Shown here one piece after another: positions 25,413-37,378 of a DNA stretch of 64,000 nt (position 1 is its first letter; each line of letters starts with the position of its first letter). Source of the DNA: Lanius collurio (lineage: Eukaryota > Chordata > Aves > Passeriformes > Laniidae); assembly GCA_020086605.1 (NCBI GenBank), contig JACBWW010000007.1:26411208-26475207 (forward strand). Direction: 5' to 3'. The notes under the pieces were generated by a model. The model did no database searches. It was not told the origin of the DNA and saw only the letters and a list, made by a program, of their open reading frames with translations. A program made the position numbers and the translations under genes.

Positions 25413-25712
25413 CCATCCACCCCTTGCCTCTGCGAATACACATTTAAAGATCATTACCAAAATTACATTCAACATACAACTTCTACTTACAACAATAAAC
25501 TATAGAATCCAAACAGCAAATTCTTTATAGTAAACTCCACCCCTAGATATTTCACTACAATTACAATATAAATTTCTCACTATCATTTTACTTATGATTT
25601 AATATTTGCTTTGCTCATAAATCAATTGTCTGGCTTGATTATTGGCAAGTTTTAAGCCACTTAGGAGTTTGACATACCTTAGGAGATGCTTCAAACCTGG
25701 AAGCTGAAATTC
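24842..25712. repeat. Nested inverted-repeat complex
   Basis: Three inverted pairs were read directly. Block a, 24842-24873, is the exact reverse complement of 25681-25712 (32 of 32). Block c, 25297-25351, is the reverse complement of 25620-25674 with one difference in 55. Block b, about 25274-25295, is the near-perfect reverse complement of about 25427-25449 (core TTCGCAGAGGC). On the left the order is a, 423 bp, b, c; on the right it is b', then c' and a' separated by only TACCTT. The arms are therefore rearranged, not a simple palindrome. Confidence 0.9.
25413..25674 (-). mobile_element. Possible internal or 5' remnant of the minus-strand retroelement
   Basis: Between the presumed polypurine tract and the end of inverted block c', the sequence is very AT-rich. 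It ends on the plus strand in ...TTTGACA followed by TACCTT. The left edge of the whole element (23995) is preceded by TACCTC, so a 6-bp target duplication with one mismatch is possible for 23995-25674. No retroviral coding frame is left. Confidence 0.3.
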
Positions 25713-26119
25713 ACAACATTATTATACAGAAATACCTGAAATCTCCTCTGGAGATTAGATTCTGCTGCATTTGTTAGGACATGTAAGCACAGCATGAACT
25801 GTGTCTTCTGAAATGACAGCAGATGAAAGGACCAACAAAAGTGATGTTGTCTTTCCCTTCAGTGAGTGGGCTGGGCTGGCATAGGGCAGCCTGAGATGCC
25901 TTTACAGGAGCTATTTTAAAATTATCAGAGCATCATCCTGAGACCCTGGGACAGAGCTGTGGATTGAATTCAGATTTCTCAAGACACAGTCAATAACTTT
26001 CATCCAAAGCAATTTCCTTCTGTCTTGCTGACAGGCAAATTGGAAAAGTGACAGATGACAGACAAGCTGGCAGGGTGACAGGAAGTGTTCAGATGCAGTC
26101 TGCAAAACAGGCAAGAACA
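25713..26119. other. Unique non-coding DNA
   Basis: No gene or repeat recognised between the inverted-repeat complex and the next LTR-like block. Confidence 0.5.
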
Positions 26120-26545
26120 TGTGGTGGTCAGTGAACATACATTACCAGGGACGGAGAGTTCTCAGTAAGACAAGATCCACTTTATGCTAGGGTGACCAGA
26201 AAGGCTTCTCCCAGGATGCAGTGTTCTTTTATGTTCATCTACCCCAGTTTGGATTCCCCTGTTGGCCTCTATCCCTGGTCACTCCCCCAGAGCTTCCCCA
26301 TTGTTCCCCCTTCCCCAGTCCCGCCTTTTCCCCGCCCCCAGATAAAACTGTGAGTTTTGGGATCGTATTTGTATTTGCCCCGCAGCCTTTGACAGTGTAG
26401 AAGCCATAAATGCTCCTGCTGGAACACAGGCAAATGCCCTTCTCAAATCTTTGGTACCGACTGTAATGCTGAACCCACCCATGTGTCTGTGGGGGAATGT
26501 GGGAACTTACAGAGCCAGGCAGGGACAGTGTTAAGAACATCCATT
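26120..26545 (-). mobile_element. Possible solo LTR, minus strand
   Basis: On the minus strand there is a GC-box-like GGGGGCGGGGAAAAGGCGGG near 26320-26340, a TATA-like ACATAAAAGAACAC near 26222-26234, then a variant signal CATAAA (plus 26181-26186) and a short U5-like tail. This spacing is that of a compact retroviral LTR. Edges and target duplication could not be settled and no family is named. It could instead be a chance GC-rich block. Confidence 0.35.
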
Positions 26546-28896
26546 TTTCTCCCACACCAAATGCTCACTCCTACCTTTCCATCAGCTTCTGTTTATAGCC
26601 CGCTTTAACTGCCAGAAAAGGCGGTTTCATTTCTTTCATGGAAGTCCTTTAAGAGTCAGTCATCTAGGGCAATTGAGAACAGGCATTAAGATAATTACAG
26701 TGAAAAGTTATTAAATGCTGGCCAACTCTTGTGCTGTGCCTGCTCAATTTTTCTGAATACAAATTTCTTACAAAATTAATCCCCAGACCACACTATAAAT
26801 ACTCACCCACGGTGAGACATCCCAGAACTTTGATGTGGATCCACATGAATTTTTTCCCTAAACAAAGAACTCCAGAGGGAGGGGAGGAAATAAAATGGGA
26901 AAACTAAATTTATGAAAGCAAAACCCATGAACAAACAAAAATGCAGAACTTGGAAAAACAGAAATTAAAAGGGCTTGTCAACAAATTGTGCCTTTCAGCT
27001 CCATTCTTGAAGAGGGGCCTGGTCACACATTTGTGTTGTTAGTCCAGCATCTTTCAGTACTAAAAGTCACACAGTGTCATTTGATTCCTTACCAAGAGTC
27101 TTCCTACTGTTCCATATGAGACCAGTCTGTCTGCTTTCTCTTCCTCTCAGCAGTCTCTGCTCTTGTCTAACTTGCATTAATGCGATGCAAGCCAGGTGTG
27201 GACTGCAGGTGAAAACCAGGCATGGGTCTGAATTAAACCACACACAGGAACAGTGTGGAGGAGGAAAGAGTATGATGGAAGAAAGCAGCTGATTGTAGCC
27301 AGGCATCTCAACAAGGAGAAGGAAAATAGAAACACCAGAAAAGTGGGGAAAGAAATCAAAAAACCGCTGGGCTCACTGTGAAACAGCCTGGACAGCACTG
27401 TATGGTAAAAAGTGCACCAAGAGTCATCTGTGCTGAGTCTTGGCTGGAAGCTGTTTGTAGCTGTAAGCAAATAAGTAGGCACCTTCTCTTAGTGGCAAGG
27501 GCTGCCCTTGTGTGCAGAAAAACAGTGCACACACTCCTTCTGGGGCACATGACTCTACCATCCATGGCTTTGCTGTCGAGAAATAACCTAGAAGACCCCA
27601 AAGCTCTGTTAACCAACCAGGTCAAAAAGGAATAGTAATATGAATAATGTAACAATTAGGTTTTGGCAGCATTTAATGTATTCACTCCAGGAAAGGTCTG
27701 GATAATAGTTCTGATTAATACAAATTAATCAAATTTTACAGAGGTTGTCAGCTGTCCTCCCCCTAAAAAGCATAATGATTAATGATAGCAAAATTATAAC
27801 AAGAAGGCAGTAATAGCTTGCATTTAGCTTTTTAAATTGTAAGGAACTAAGGAATTGTAAGGAATCACTAATAGATTTAAATCCTCTGGTTGTCCTGTGG
27901 TGTGGATGTTGGAAGTGTAAGACAGCTATATTAGCCCGAGAGTGAAATTCATCATGCTCCCCACTGAAATAACTGTCCACTTCATTGTTAGAAAGGAAAA
28001 GTATTAGACTCTTAATGCTGGAATTGGAGAGCAGATCTTTTAGCTGCCATGAACGCAGAGGAAACCACACAATTTATTCCAAATCTGATACACTCTTAGT
28101 AATGTTTCCTACTGTTCGCCACAAAGACGACTTCCATTAACTTGTGTACCTTTACAGCATTCTCTCATGTGCAGAGCTGTTCTCTCATCAAATACAATAA
28201 CACCATTATTAACAGCGGTGGCTGTCACTCTTCCAGTGCCCTCAATCAGTTGTGAAGCCACCTCTAAAGTGAAATATTAGTCTCTGTATGCAGGGAAATG
28301 AGATCTAAACCCAGTCTTCACTTTCTAAAAGTACCCATTTTCTGCAAAACCAGCCAAGCTTCCTCAAAGGGAGAGAGAAGAGGCAGCTGTTTGGCTTAAG
28401 GGAAAGCTCCATTTTAAGATTTGAAAGTAATTGCTAGACTTTAATAGTCTAAGTGTGGATGCATCTCCTTTTCCTCTTCAACTCTTGTAAATCAGCGTTA
28501 CAGTTTGCTTTTCATAGAGAGGTAGTAGTGCTGTTTTCATAGAGGCATTAGCTGGGCAGCTCTTGCTCCACTTCTGTTTATCTTCTGGACTGCTTGCAGT
28601 AGAATTGGCAACAGAAGATGCTAGCAAAAAGGCTTATTTTTGCACAGAACTGTGAAGGAGTTTAGGAAGGAACATAACCCTAAAATAACTACTGCAAACA
28701 TTTCACAGGTTTTGGATACTTAAGATTACTCTTGTCTAAAAAACAGTGCTTTTGGATTCTCTTCTAAATGTTTTTTATACCACGCTTAAAGTTGGAACTC
28801 TGGGTTCAGAGAGTTTCAGTCTTTCAGTGCTGACAGTCAGTGATCCTTATAAGCCCACTGCATTTGACCTGAGGTCTTGGGAAAGGCTTCCCAAAT
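26546..28896. other. Unique non-coding DNA
   Basis: No supported gene. Overlapping frames at 27067-27655 on both strands have no recognisable domain. The stretch 27740-28080 is AT-rich and complex and could be conserved regulatory DNA; see findings. Confidence 0.55.
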
Positions 28897-28901
28897 TATG
28901 T

Positions 28902-29515
28902 TGTCTTGAGGTGACTTTATTATTTGTATCCCCTATTACTGCTCTATGCCCAGAAATTAACTTTGTGCCTTTCTGTGCCTTTAAACTGAGCCTGAGAGGG
29001 GGGAGAGGAAAAAAAATGAGCAAACTTTTCAAAGCAGTTGTTCAAGGACACAGACACACACTCTTCTGCTTCTGCAGCAGCAAGAGTGGAGGAAGCACCC
29101 TTCTTGCTTTTTAGCCAGTTTTCGGCTCCTCTTCTCCAGAGAGAGACAGAGACTTGAACTTTGTTTCTCTGGGACTTCAGTTTTTCTCTTTTTCTCTTCT
29201 GGACTGTTTCAACATCAGAACACATCGGGAGAATTTTCCGCCGAGGCCCCAGAGGTGGGCCCACAACCCAGCTCTGAGGAGGGGGAGAGACAACACACCT
29301 ACAGAAGGATTCTGAAATCTTCCCAGGTTTCTCTCCACAGAGAGAGCATTTAGCATTATTATCCTTTTCCTGTGTGTTTATTAAATAAATAGTTTTTATC
29401 TCTTTCACTTTCCTCTGAGAATTTTTTTTTTCCCCTGAACCTGTTGGGGGGTGGGGGGTTGTAACCTGTCTTCTGTCAGAGGATGTTTTTCTCCAAATTT
29501 TTCCAAACCTGCACA
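28902..29515 (+). mobile_element. Solo LTR, ERVL-like, with intact 5-bp target duplication
   Basis: A 614-bp element starting TGTCTTGAGG and ending CCTGCACA (TGT...ACA), bordered by TATGT at 28897-28901 and TATGT at 29516-29520. A 5-bp duplication is the usual size for ERVL-type elements. AATAAA lies at 29384-29389, about 126 bases before the end. There is no internal retroviral sequence on either side, so it is best read as the product of LTR-LTR recombination. It is homologous to the gap-adjacent LTR at 22.9-23.4 kb. A 194-codon frame on the opposite strand lies almost wholly inside it and is a by-product. Confidence 0.85.
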
Positions 29516-29520
29516 TATGT

Positions 29521-32500
29521 GATAGCACTGAGATTGTTGCTGTGTAATTAAATAAGTTTGTTATATCACTGGTGGAATATGTAAAGATATAGAAAATTTA
29601 TGTTTCTGGGATATAGTAATATACATGTAACAAGATGGAGGATTTTGGGTGTAGGTTAGTTCTTCTTCTTTCTTCTTCCTTCTTCTTCACAAGCCTGGGT
29701 CATCTGGTATTGGTTCAAAAAGCCCACAGTGTAGAACATGAATTACTGGATTATAAGTAAAAATAAATTAGTTGGGATTCCATAATTGGATAATTTGGTC
29801 TTTAAAAGACCTTGGAAGGTAGAATTCTGGGGCCATTTTCCCATTGTTGACTTAGAGGCACATTCTGTGCAGCTGCACTATAGATAAGCAATAATAAACA
29901 TCTGAGTCCAAAGAAAAACTCTGCATCTCCTGCAGAGTTTCAATCTGAACTCTGAGAAAAAGAGCCAAAAGAAAGAGGAAGAGAAAGAAAAGAACAACAG
30001 AAAATTTAATACATAACATCACAGTAACAGAGGACAAAGTAGCTGCAAATTCTTCTTCAAATACCAGCTGAGGTAAACTTGAAAAGTGGAGCACTGGCAA
30101 CACATTGCAGAAGCACTTGAACTGCTTCTGCAGGGAGCTAGCTGGTACCAGAGGCTCTACAGCTGTGCTGCACTGCTGGGCTGAGCTAGAGGAGCCTGCC
30201 TAGCTATGTGTTGCTTCAGTGTCCAGGCAGGTACCCTGAACAGAGCAATGCAATGCCTGGGGAACTGCTTGGATGTGGTGAGATTGGAGATCCCTGCACA
30301 GCACTTGTAATGTGATGAGTTTTTGTGGTACATGAAGCCAGTGGAATCATGAAGCCACTGGTTTTTGGCACATGTCTTCTAAGACATGTTGCTGCATGGG
30401 TTATTATTTGGCATTTATTAGATTAGACAAGCTTCATGTTCACATGACTACAAGTCCTTGAGTGAAGAGCATCACTTCAGTTTTGCCCATTTGTGTAGAC
30501 CAGCTGATTATCTTCTTTGAGCTCAATCCCTTCAGAGGCAGTGCTGCTGTAAGGAAAAGAAAGAGAGAGCCGTGTATTGCTTCTGGATGTGCTGATATGA
30601 AAGCTGCATGCTTAGTCTAGTACATGAGTCAATGTTTTATAACCATTTCAGTTTACAGTTCAGGTGCAGATAGTGACAAAGTGGCAGAAAGCCAACATGT
30701 CCCTGGGATGTTCCAGAACAGTAAGTAGACGAGGGGCTGGTAGTGCAATTTACCTTTGTATCTTATTTTGATACACTATCCAGGAAATACTGGTTTAGTA
30801 AATACCTTACTGTGAAATGCTGACAGCAGCAAAAAGAAAAAGTCCAGAAGAGCATGGATAGACAGATGCCAGCTCTCTGAAAGGCAGATTCAACCAGTGC
30901 AGGCAGGCTCCCTCTGGGACCCCAGATTAGCAAACATCATCCCCAGATGGGGTACGCTTACTAATCATCATCCTCAGATCTGCCCCTGGATCACACCGAC
31001 TCCTGAGCAGTATAAACTTGCCATTACATGGGTTTGGGTGGCCATTGTCTGCAACAGAAATTAACATAAGATACAAATAGCTGACATTCTTCTTTGGCAC
31101 TCAGGAAGGTTTGACAGCACCACAGTTTAGATCTGCTGTGTTGGTACACAGTAACTCATGAGCTCTCTGGGCTCTGAAGAGTCTGTGAATCCATCTCTCC
31201 TGTGGGAGGATGGAAGAAGTATCCTCCCTAGCAGCTCCATGATGTTGTCATGGGCAAATGTCTGCCTCTCAGGAATGCTTTGGGGCTAATCTACAAAGTA
31301 AAAATCATTCCCCTGCTTGGGTAGTCCTTCAGTCACTAGCATCCTGCCTTTTCCAGCTCTAATGCCAACAACTTTCTTCAGCAACTTGAAGCATTTTCTG
31401 TCACTGCACTTCATTTTACCTGACAATCTTCATCCTGCTACCAAAATTTTCAACTTCTCCTGAACCTGAATTAATCCAACAAGGTTCATTTCAAATGTTT
31501 TCTCCCCTGATCTTGTGCAACAAATACAGAGCATGACGCTTAAGCCTAAAGCAGTTATTTAGTTTACTTCAAATCTTTGAATAGCAGAATTTATAGATGG
31601 GATTTAAAAAAGAAGCAATAATTAGCCCCAAAACTGTGGAGGTTCTGATGGCTGAAGAGGAAAATTTCACTTGTTAGCAGCTGAGATTCTGTGGCCATTA
31701 AAAAAAAAATAAATCCTATGAGTCTCCAGTTTATATTTCTGCTTTGGAAACACCCAGTCTAAATAGGCCAAACTAAGGACACCCAGTCTAAATAGGCCCA
31801 AACTGAGGCTTTTGGTTTATAGAAGAGAAAAATGAGAAGCAAGCAAATTGAGGAGGGCACTAGGATGCCAGAAAAAGACAGAAACAGGACTCAAATTGAA
31901 ATGCAAATCAAATGTCTTAATCACAAAGCTTTCTCTTCATACTGAGGAATTAAACTATTAAAATGCTTTCTTGAAAAAAACAAGCTGAGTATAGAAGAAA
32001 AACTACAGAAGATTATGTAGGACTGTCATCATTGTCCTTTTCACTTACTAACCATGCTGGTTAATGTTGTTCCTTCAGATGTCACAACCATGTCATACAT
32101 ACAGCATTGAGTAAAATGTGCTTGCTAAGTCTGCCACTAGCTCATAAGGTGCTTGTTGTTTTTAGCCAAAGAAATTGTAATTATTCCAATCTCAGGGAAA
32201 TGCTTCTGCAGGAAAATAGTTTCTCATTGATCTAAGTATTAAGTTCAAGTGAAGAGAGTCAGAGGGACATAAAATGAAAATTTTAGACCTGAGCAAACTG
32301 AAGTTGAGATCCAAGTACATAAAAAAAAAAAAAATTCTGAAAAATGATCAGCATTTGAAGGAAGCAGGGAGAAAGTGTGTGTGTTACCTGCTGCAGAAGC
32401 AAACTGGTTCCGGTTTTCAACCAGGCTGAGCAGCCAGCTTCCCTTTCAGAAGGCCTTGAGACCAAGCTGCTCACAGACCACACTGGATGCACAGCTTTCT

Positions 32501-35500
32501 TAAGCACAGTTAAAAGTTAAACAAAGCACAGAGAGCTCAACAGAAGTGTTTCTATAAAAACACCTTACTGAAAACTGGCCTCAAAGTACTGGTGATGTGT
32601 CAGGGAGCTTATGCACAAAGAACTCAAATAAAATATGTGTTATAAAGACGTGTAGATAACGTATGTCTCCTCAATGAAGGCTCTCTGGGGGTATTTTTGT
32701 ACCTCTGAGTCAACAAGCATTTGTTTTCCTCCTTAAAATGTCTTGCTTTGCTTTTCCAGCCAGCCTCCTTCTTCACGCCCCTGTGTGGGTGTTTTTTCCA
32801 AATGACCTCCTCTAAGTCTTCCTGCATTTTAATTACCTTGAGGTGGAGTCTAGAATGTTAATGATACTTTAATACATTAAATCTCTGATTAAGTAAGGTG
32901 AACTCTTTTTTGCCTCACTCCTGTAGTGAGAAAGATTTGTATTCAGCACACTAAGTTTTAATGCTTGCCAGCTGAAGCTTAATATCTTTTCATAGTTTCA
33001 GGGATTAATATAGAGTAATTGAAAAAAGATCTCAGAATTATAATAAAAAGAAGTGAAGATCCTATGCAGTAAATACATCCATAGAGGAAAATAATGTGTA
33101 TTTATGCATAAATTTACCATTCATTTTATTTTAAATTCTCTGATATTTTTTCTGTTGTTTTTATCAAACTTGTGTTCAGTGCTTCCTTGGTGCATATCTT
33201 TGAAATCATAGTCACATTTCTGCCAATTTAGGGATTTTAAAATGAAGCTGCTTCACTGCAGACTGGTCACAGGGCTAAATGTGCATTTCCCTTGCCATAA
33301 TTTTTAATGCTCCACACAGCTTTATTTAAAGTGAGAGGAAGTTTTACAACCATTACAAATAGAATTGACTGGAAATTATTTCTAAAGTCTTTATCCACTC
33401 AGCATATCCAGCTCTTTCTTGACTGACTAGAAACCCACGATAAAACTGATAAAACTCACTATTGAATATATTTTGTCCTGAGTTTGAGAAGTATTTCCAT
33501 AATAAGTTTACTGACCCTTAGCATTCCAAAATTTTGAGTCATTCTTACATCTGATACCTTTAAAAGAATTTCTGCCTTTACAGTATGTCACTCATGAGCA
33601 ATGAATGAAAGCATGATGACTTGGAGAAGAAAATTCAAAGTATATCAAAAAAATAAATGTCAAAAATTTTTGACCCCAACTTATACACTTTAAATATGCT
33701 TTCTTGTGCTTCTGTGTGTATTATACATTATCAATGAACAAAATCACTGCAACTCTGGAAATAAAGTGTAAGTATCTAAAATACTAAGCTCTAAAAATGA
33801 AGATGAAATCTCTCAGAGGTACTAATTACTGAGACTGAAAAACTTAGTGTGGTAGGGGCTCCAAGTAAAACTCAGAAATGTTTTTCCTTTTCTATAGTAT
33901 AAGTCAAGGAAAATATTACCAGCAGGAAGAATTATAAAGGAATGGAACAAGGCTTCTTTCAAACAGATTGTTTTGTTTGACTGTGAGAACATTTTGAGAA
34001 ACCAAAATGCATACACCAGGACCACTTGGGTACCTTAGTTACATCAAAACAACCATGTAAACTTTTCATAAAGTGTCTGTTAGAAGATATATATGCAATT
34101 AGAGCCCAGCACTGCATCAGGATGTTTGTATGACAGGACCACCACTGTCCAGCACCACGCTCAGAGTTCGGTGTAATCAGGTTTTGCCCACATGACCTTA
34201 TATTGACTGTAAGCTGTCTTAGGACAGGGAGAGTTTCTTGCTGTTTGTAGTTATGTTGAGGAAGATACAGAAGTGATGCTTCTTTAGGTTTCAACAACAT
34301 AAATGGCGCTTGGCACTGCTTTCAACAGTGTGGTTTAGCTGAGAAACTACAGATGGGTTGCAAGTATCTGTGCTTGTGTTCTTAAATAAAGGACACAGTT
34401 CAAAAGGTGGGCTATTCAGTAGCATGTCAGGAAGGAGAAGTTTAGACAGTTAAAGGGTGCTATCTACTGCATTCTCGACACTGAACCACTTACCTAAAAT
34501 TATTTGAATACACATACAGCAAGGGGATATCTGCTTTTGCTGAGCCCTGTTAGTTTTGTAAATACAAAGAGCTTTTGGCATGAACTAGACAAGAATAACT
34601 GCCTTGGAGAGGTGTATTGAGCAAAAAGAGTGGAAGTAACACTATTTGTTTCCTTTCTTCACCTCTGGGTGCCCATCTGGAGAGTCCTTGTGTACATGGA
34701 AGTAGTAATCTTCCACTGAATTATTTGTGTGTTACATCAGTGTTTGCAGGTTGAGGGCTTAATGGACAATGTCTATATCTGTTATCAATTTGTCTCAAAA
34801 ACTGAAAGTGAATGATGATGATTTTGCCTTGAGTCTGCAGAGATTGATGCATTTTCACTGTTCATTTCAAAACAACTTGTATCAAAAATTCTTCTGCAAC
34901 ACATAACAGTCATAAGACATTTTTATGTTGTCAGCAATAAATCAAAACAAATATAACAACCATATATTGCTATGGACAGCAGTCAGATTACTAGCTATGT
35001 TTGCCAAGTGTGTCCTAGAGCACCCTGCCAAAACCACTTCTGCAGGAATGGCAAGCCTGCTACATTCAATAATAATTTGGAATGAGATAAGGAGATAATT
35101 ACATAAAGGATAGCAAGGAGAGAGAAAGGCAAAAATCAGATGTGTTGGGTCTTATGAGCCTCATACTTGACATGCAGACGGGTGGATGATCCCTTCCTGA
35201 CCACAATGCAATCAGTAGCATCAGAGATGTGCCGGCAGATGCTGATCTCAGATCTGCTTGAGAAGCTGTTTCCTGTGTTCCTGGAACATCTTCTTCCAAG
35301 AGGCAATAAATTATAGTATTTTCCCAGGAAAGGTAATGAGAAAAGATCAAGGGAAATGTTTAAGCTTGCTTTGAATGAAGCTTTGGAAACTGGCAGTTTA
35401 CCTTCTGGGCTTTTTGCCTGAATTTGGTTTTATTCACTTTCAGGTAATTGTGTAGTTCTCAGATTTCTTATAAAAATTTTGCAAGAATAAAATAAGAAAT

Positions 35501-36730
35501 ACATTAAGATACCTTTAAATCAGATTTTAAATACCCACAGGCCTATTAAAACATGTATTGAATTATTTTTTTTTCATGTAAAATCAACAAATTTGGCTCC
35601 AGAGTAATGTTTTCCATGGGTTTCTCAGAATTTCAATGCTGTTAATACTTTCAAATATAGTTTTACATGTACATTGTGTTTAATAACAAAGGTAGCTTTC
35701 CTTTGTTTGTCATGGCCATGGACTAGGCAGCATCAAAAAGGGTTTTATAGGCCAGAGCTTCAGCTAAAGGTTGACCTAACCACCTCCACTAACAGATTTC
35801 AATATTATTTGCCTATATTTTCCTTTGTAAACATGTAATTAGAGCTCACAAGATGAGAACAATCATTCCATATTTGCATTATTTGTTGCAAATTTTCATT
35901 TATAATTTTCTTGTCATTCTGTTTAAGTTGAATTCTATTATGGTGTTTATGAACCCTGTATTCTGCCACCCTGGTATTATAAATTCACATGCCATGTTAA
36001 AATCACAAACTGTGTAGGAATTTGCCTGATACTTATTGTTACTGATTGAGATGATGTTTCAGAAATTCTGAATTTTAACGTGTGAGACACGGGCATGAGT
36101 TTATGATCTCTAAGATGTATTATTTTAAAAAAAAAACAACAAAAAAAAACACCTCTACAACATCAGTCTAATATTTACTTCCCATAATCAATTAAAAATT
36201 ACAAAGCATTGTGGATCAGAGACCCAAAGTACCTAGTACCTTCTCTTATTTGGGAATTAGTGCACCTATGGAATTGCAGCTAACAGAGTTTTAAACTGCA
36301 AGAGAGATTTAAAGAATTACATGTGCAAGCAAATAAACAGTTGTGCCTATTGGATGATCTCACACCTGAGAGAAAACAGAGTGAACATAAGAAAAAATAC
36401 TGGTTTGTGTTTAAGTGTATTTGGTGGATACTACTTATACCAACCTTAACAGCAGTATACCTTTCAAATATATTGAGAACTTGCCCTCCTCTACAAGCCT
36501 AGTTTTTGTGCAGTGATTGCTCCTCATGGCTTCTGGGTAAGATATTTGGGTTCTTTCAGAGCTCTAAAATCAATTCTTCCCCTTGAAACTTGTACAGAAA
36601 GGGCTGACAGAGAAACTAAATTAAACCAGTGCAGGTGCTGGTGGGTTTGTTTGACTGTTCAGAACCTGGTCCACACCCTTTTGGAAAGATGTACCTCAGC
36701 TCCAGGAATGGCTACAAACTCCATCAATGT
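29521..36730. other. Unique non-coding DNA, no gene seen
   Basis: About 7 kb of AT-rich unique sequence. It contains a (TTC)-rich run at 29661-29689, a 29-bp tandem duplication at 31751-31809, A-runs near 31700, 32320 and 36126-36150, and no supported gene or interspersed repeat. Confidence 0.6.
31751..31809. repeat. 29/30-bp tandem duplication
   Basis: CACCCAGTCTAAATAGGCC followed by AAACTAAGGA is repeated as CACCCAGTCTAAATAGGCCC followed by AAACTGAGGC. Confidence 0.9.
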
Positions 36731-36788
36731 AGGAAAAGGAAAAGGAAAAGGAAAAGGAAAAGGAAAAGGAAAAGGAAAAGGAAAAGGA
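36731..36788. repeat. (GGAAAA)n microsatellite, ~9-10 units
   Basis: Uninterrupted hexamer AGGAAA repeats ending at a single N at 36789. The N marks a join or unresolved length, so the true copy number is unknown. Confidence 0.97.
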
Positions 36789-36789
36789 N

Positions 36790-37306
36790 TTCAACTGAAT
36801 AATTTTCAAATTCACTGAAGTTTTTTGCCTGCAAAGTTACCTCTAACATTAAGTTTTGCAGCCTAATGTTTCATGATTTGGGGTAAGTGTTTCTGTTTGT
36901 TTGACCATTTTAGAATTCTTGCTAGCTCTTAAATTATGGCATTTTTCTGTTCACCTCCTCTATGCCATTGTGATTTTATGGAGTTCATAATGTCACTGCT
37001 GAGCTCTCTTTTCTGGGCTTGAAGGGTACATTTTTATCTACAAAGTGCTTCATGGGGGCTTATTTACAAAGGTTTCCTTGAGATGCTAAAAGACAAGAGT
37101 TCTACCTCCTGTCCTTATATCAGGAAGGATTTTTACCTTGAGATGATAGTACTATTCCAAAATACAGATTCTGAAGTATCTTGTAACAACAGAATTAAAC
37201 TACTGCAAGTCTGTCACTGAAATCCAATGTGCATGTGACAATGCAGAAGGATGAGTACTTCAGCTTTTTTAGTATCTGCCTTTATATTGGAGCAGTATTT
37301 CTTCAA
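36790..37306. other. Unique non-coding DNA between two microsatellites
   Basis: No gene or repeat recognised. Confidence 0.55.

Positions 37307-37378
<72 letters not shown>
37307..37378. repeat. (ATCT)18 / (GATA)n microsatellite
   Basis: Seventy-two bases of perfect ATCT repeats without any interruption; the other strand reads AGAT/GATA. Perfect purity over 18 units implies a young, length-variable locus. Confidence 0.99.

Noticed and set aside
26113..26550. AGAACA on both sides of the LTR-like block at 26.1-26.5 kb as target duplication
   Set aside because: The right copy does not follow a CA end, so it is probably chance.
28944..29528. 194-codon minus-strand frame
   Set aside because: It lies almost entirely antisense within the solo LTR; composition effect of the LTR, not a gene.
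36731..36788. Interstitial telomere repeat
   Set aside because: Unit is GGAAAA, not TTAGGG/CCCTAA.
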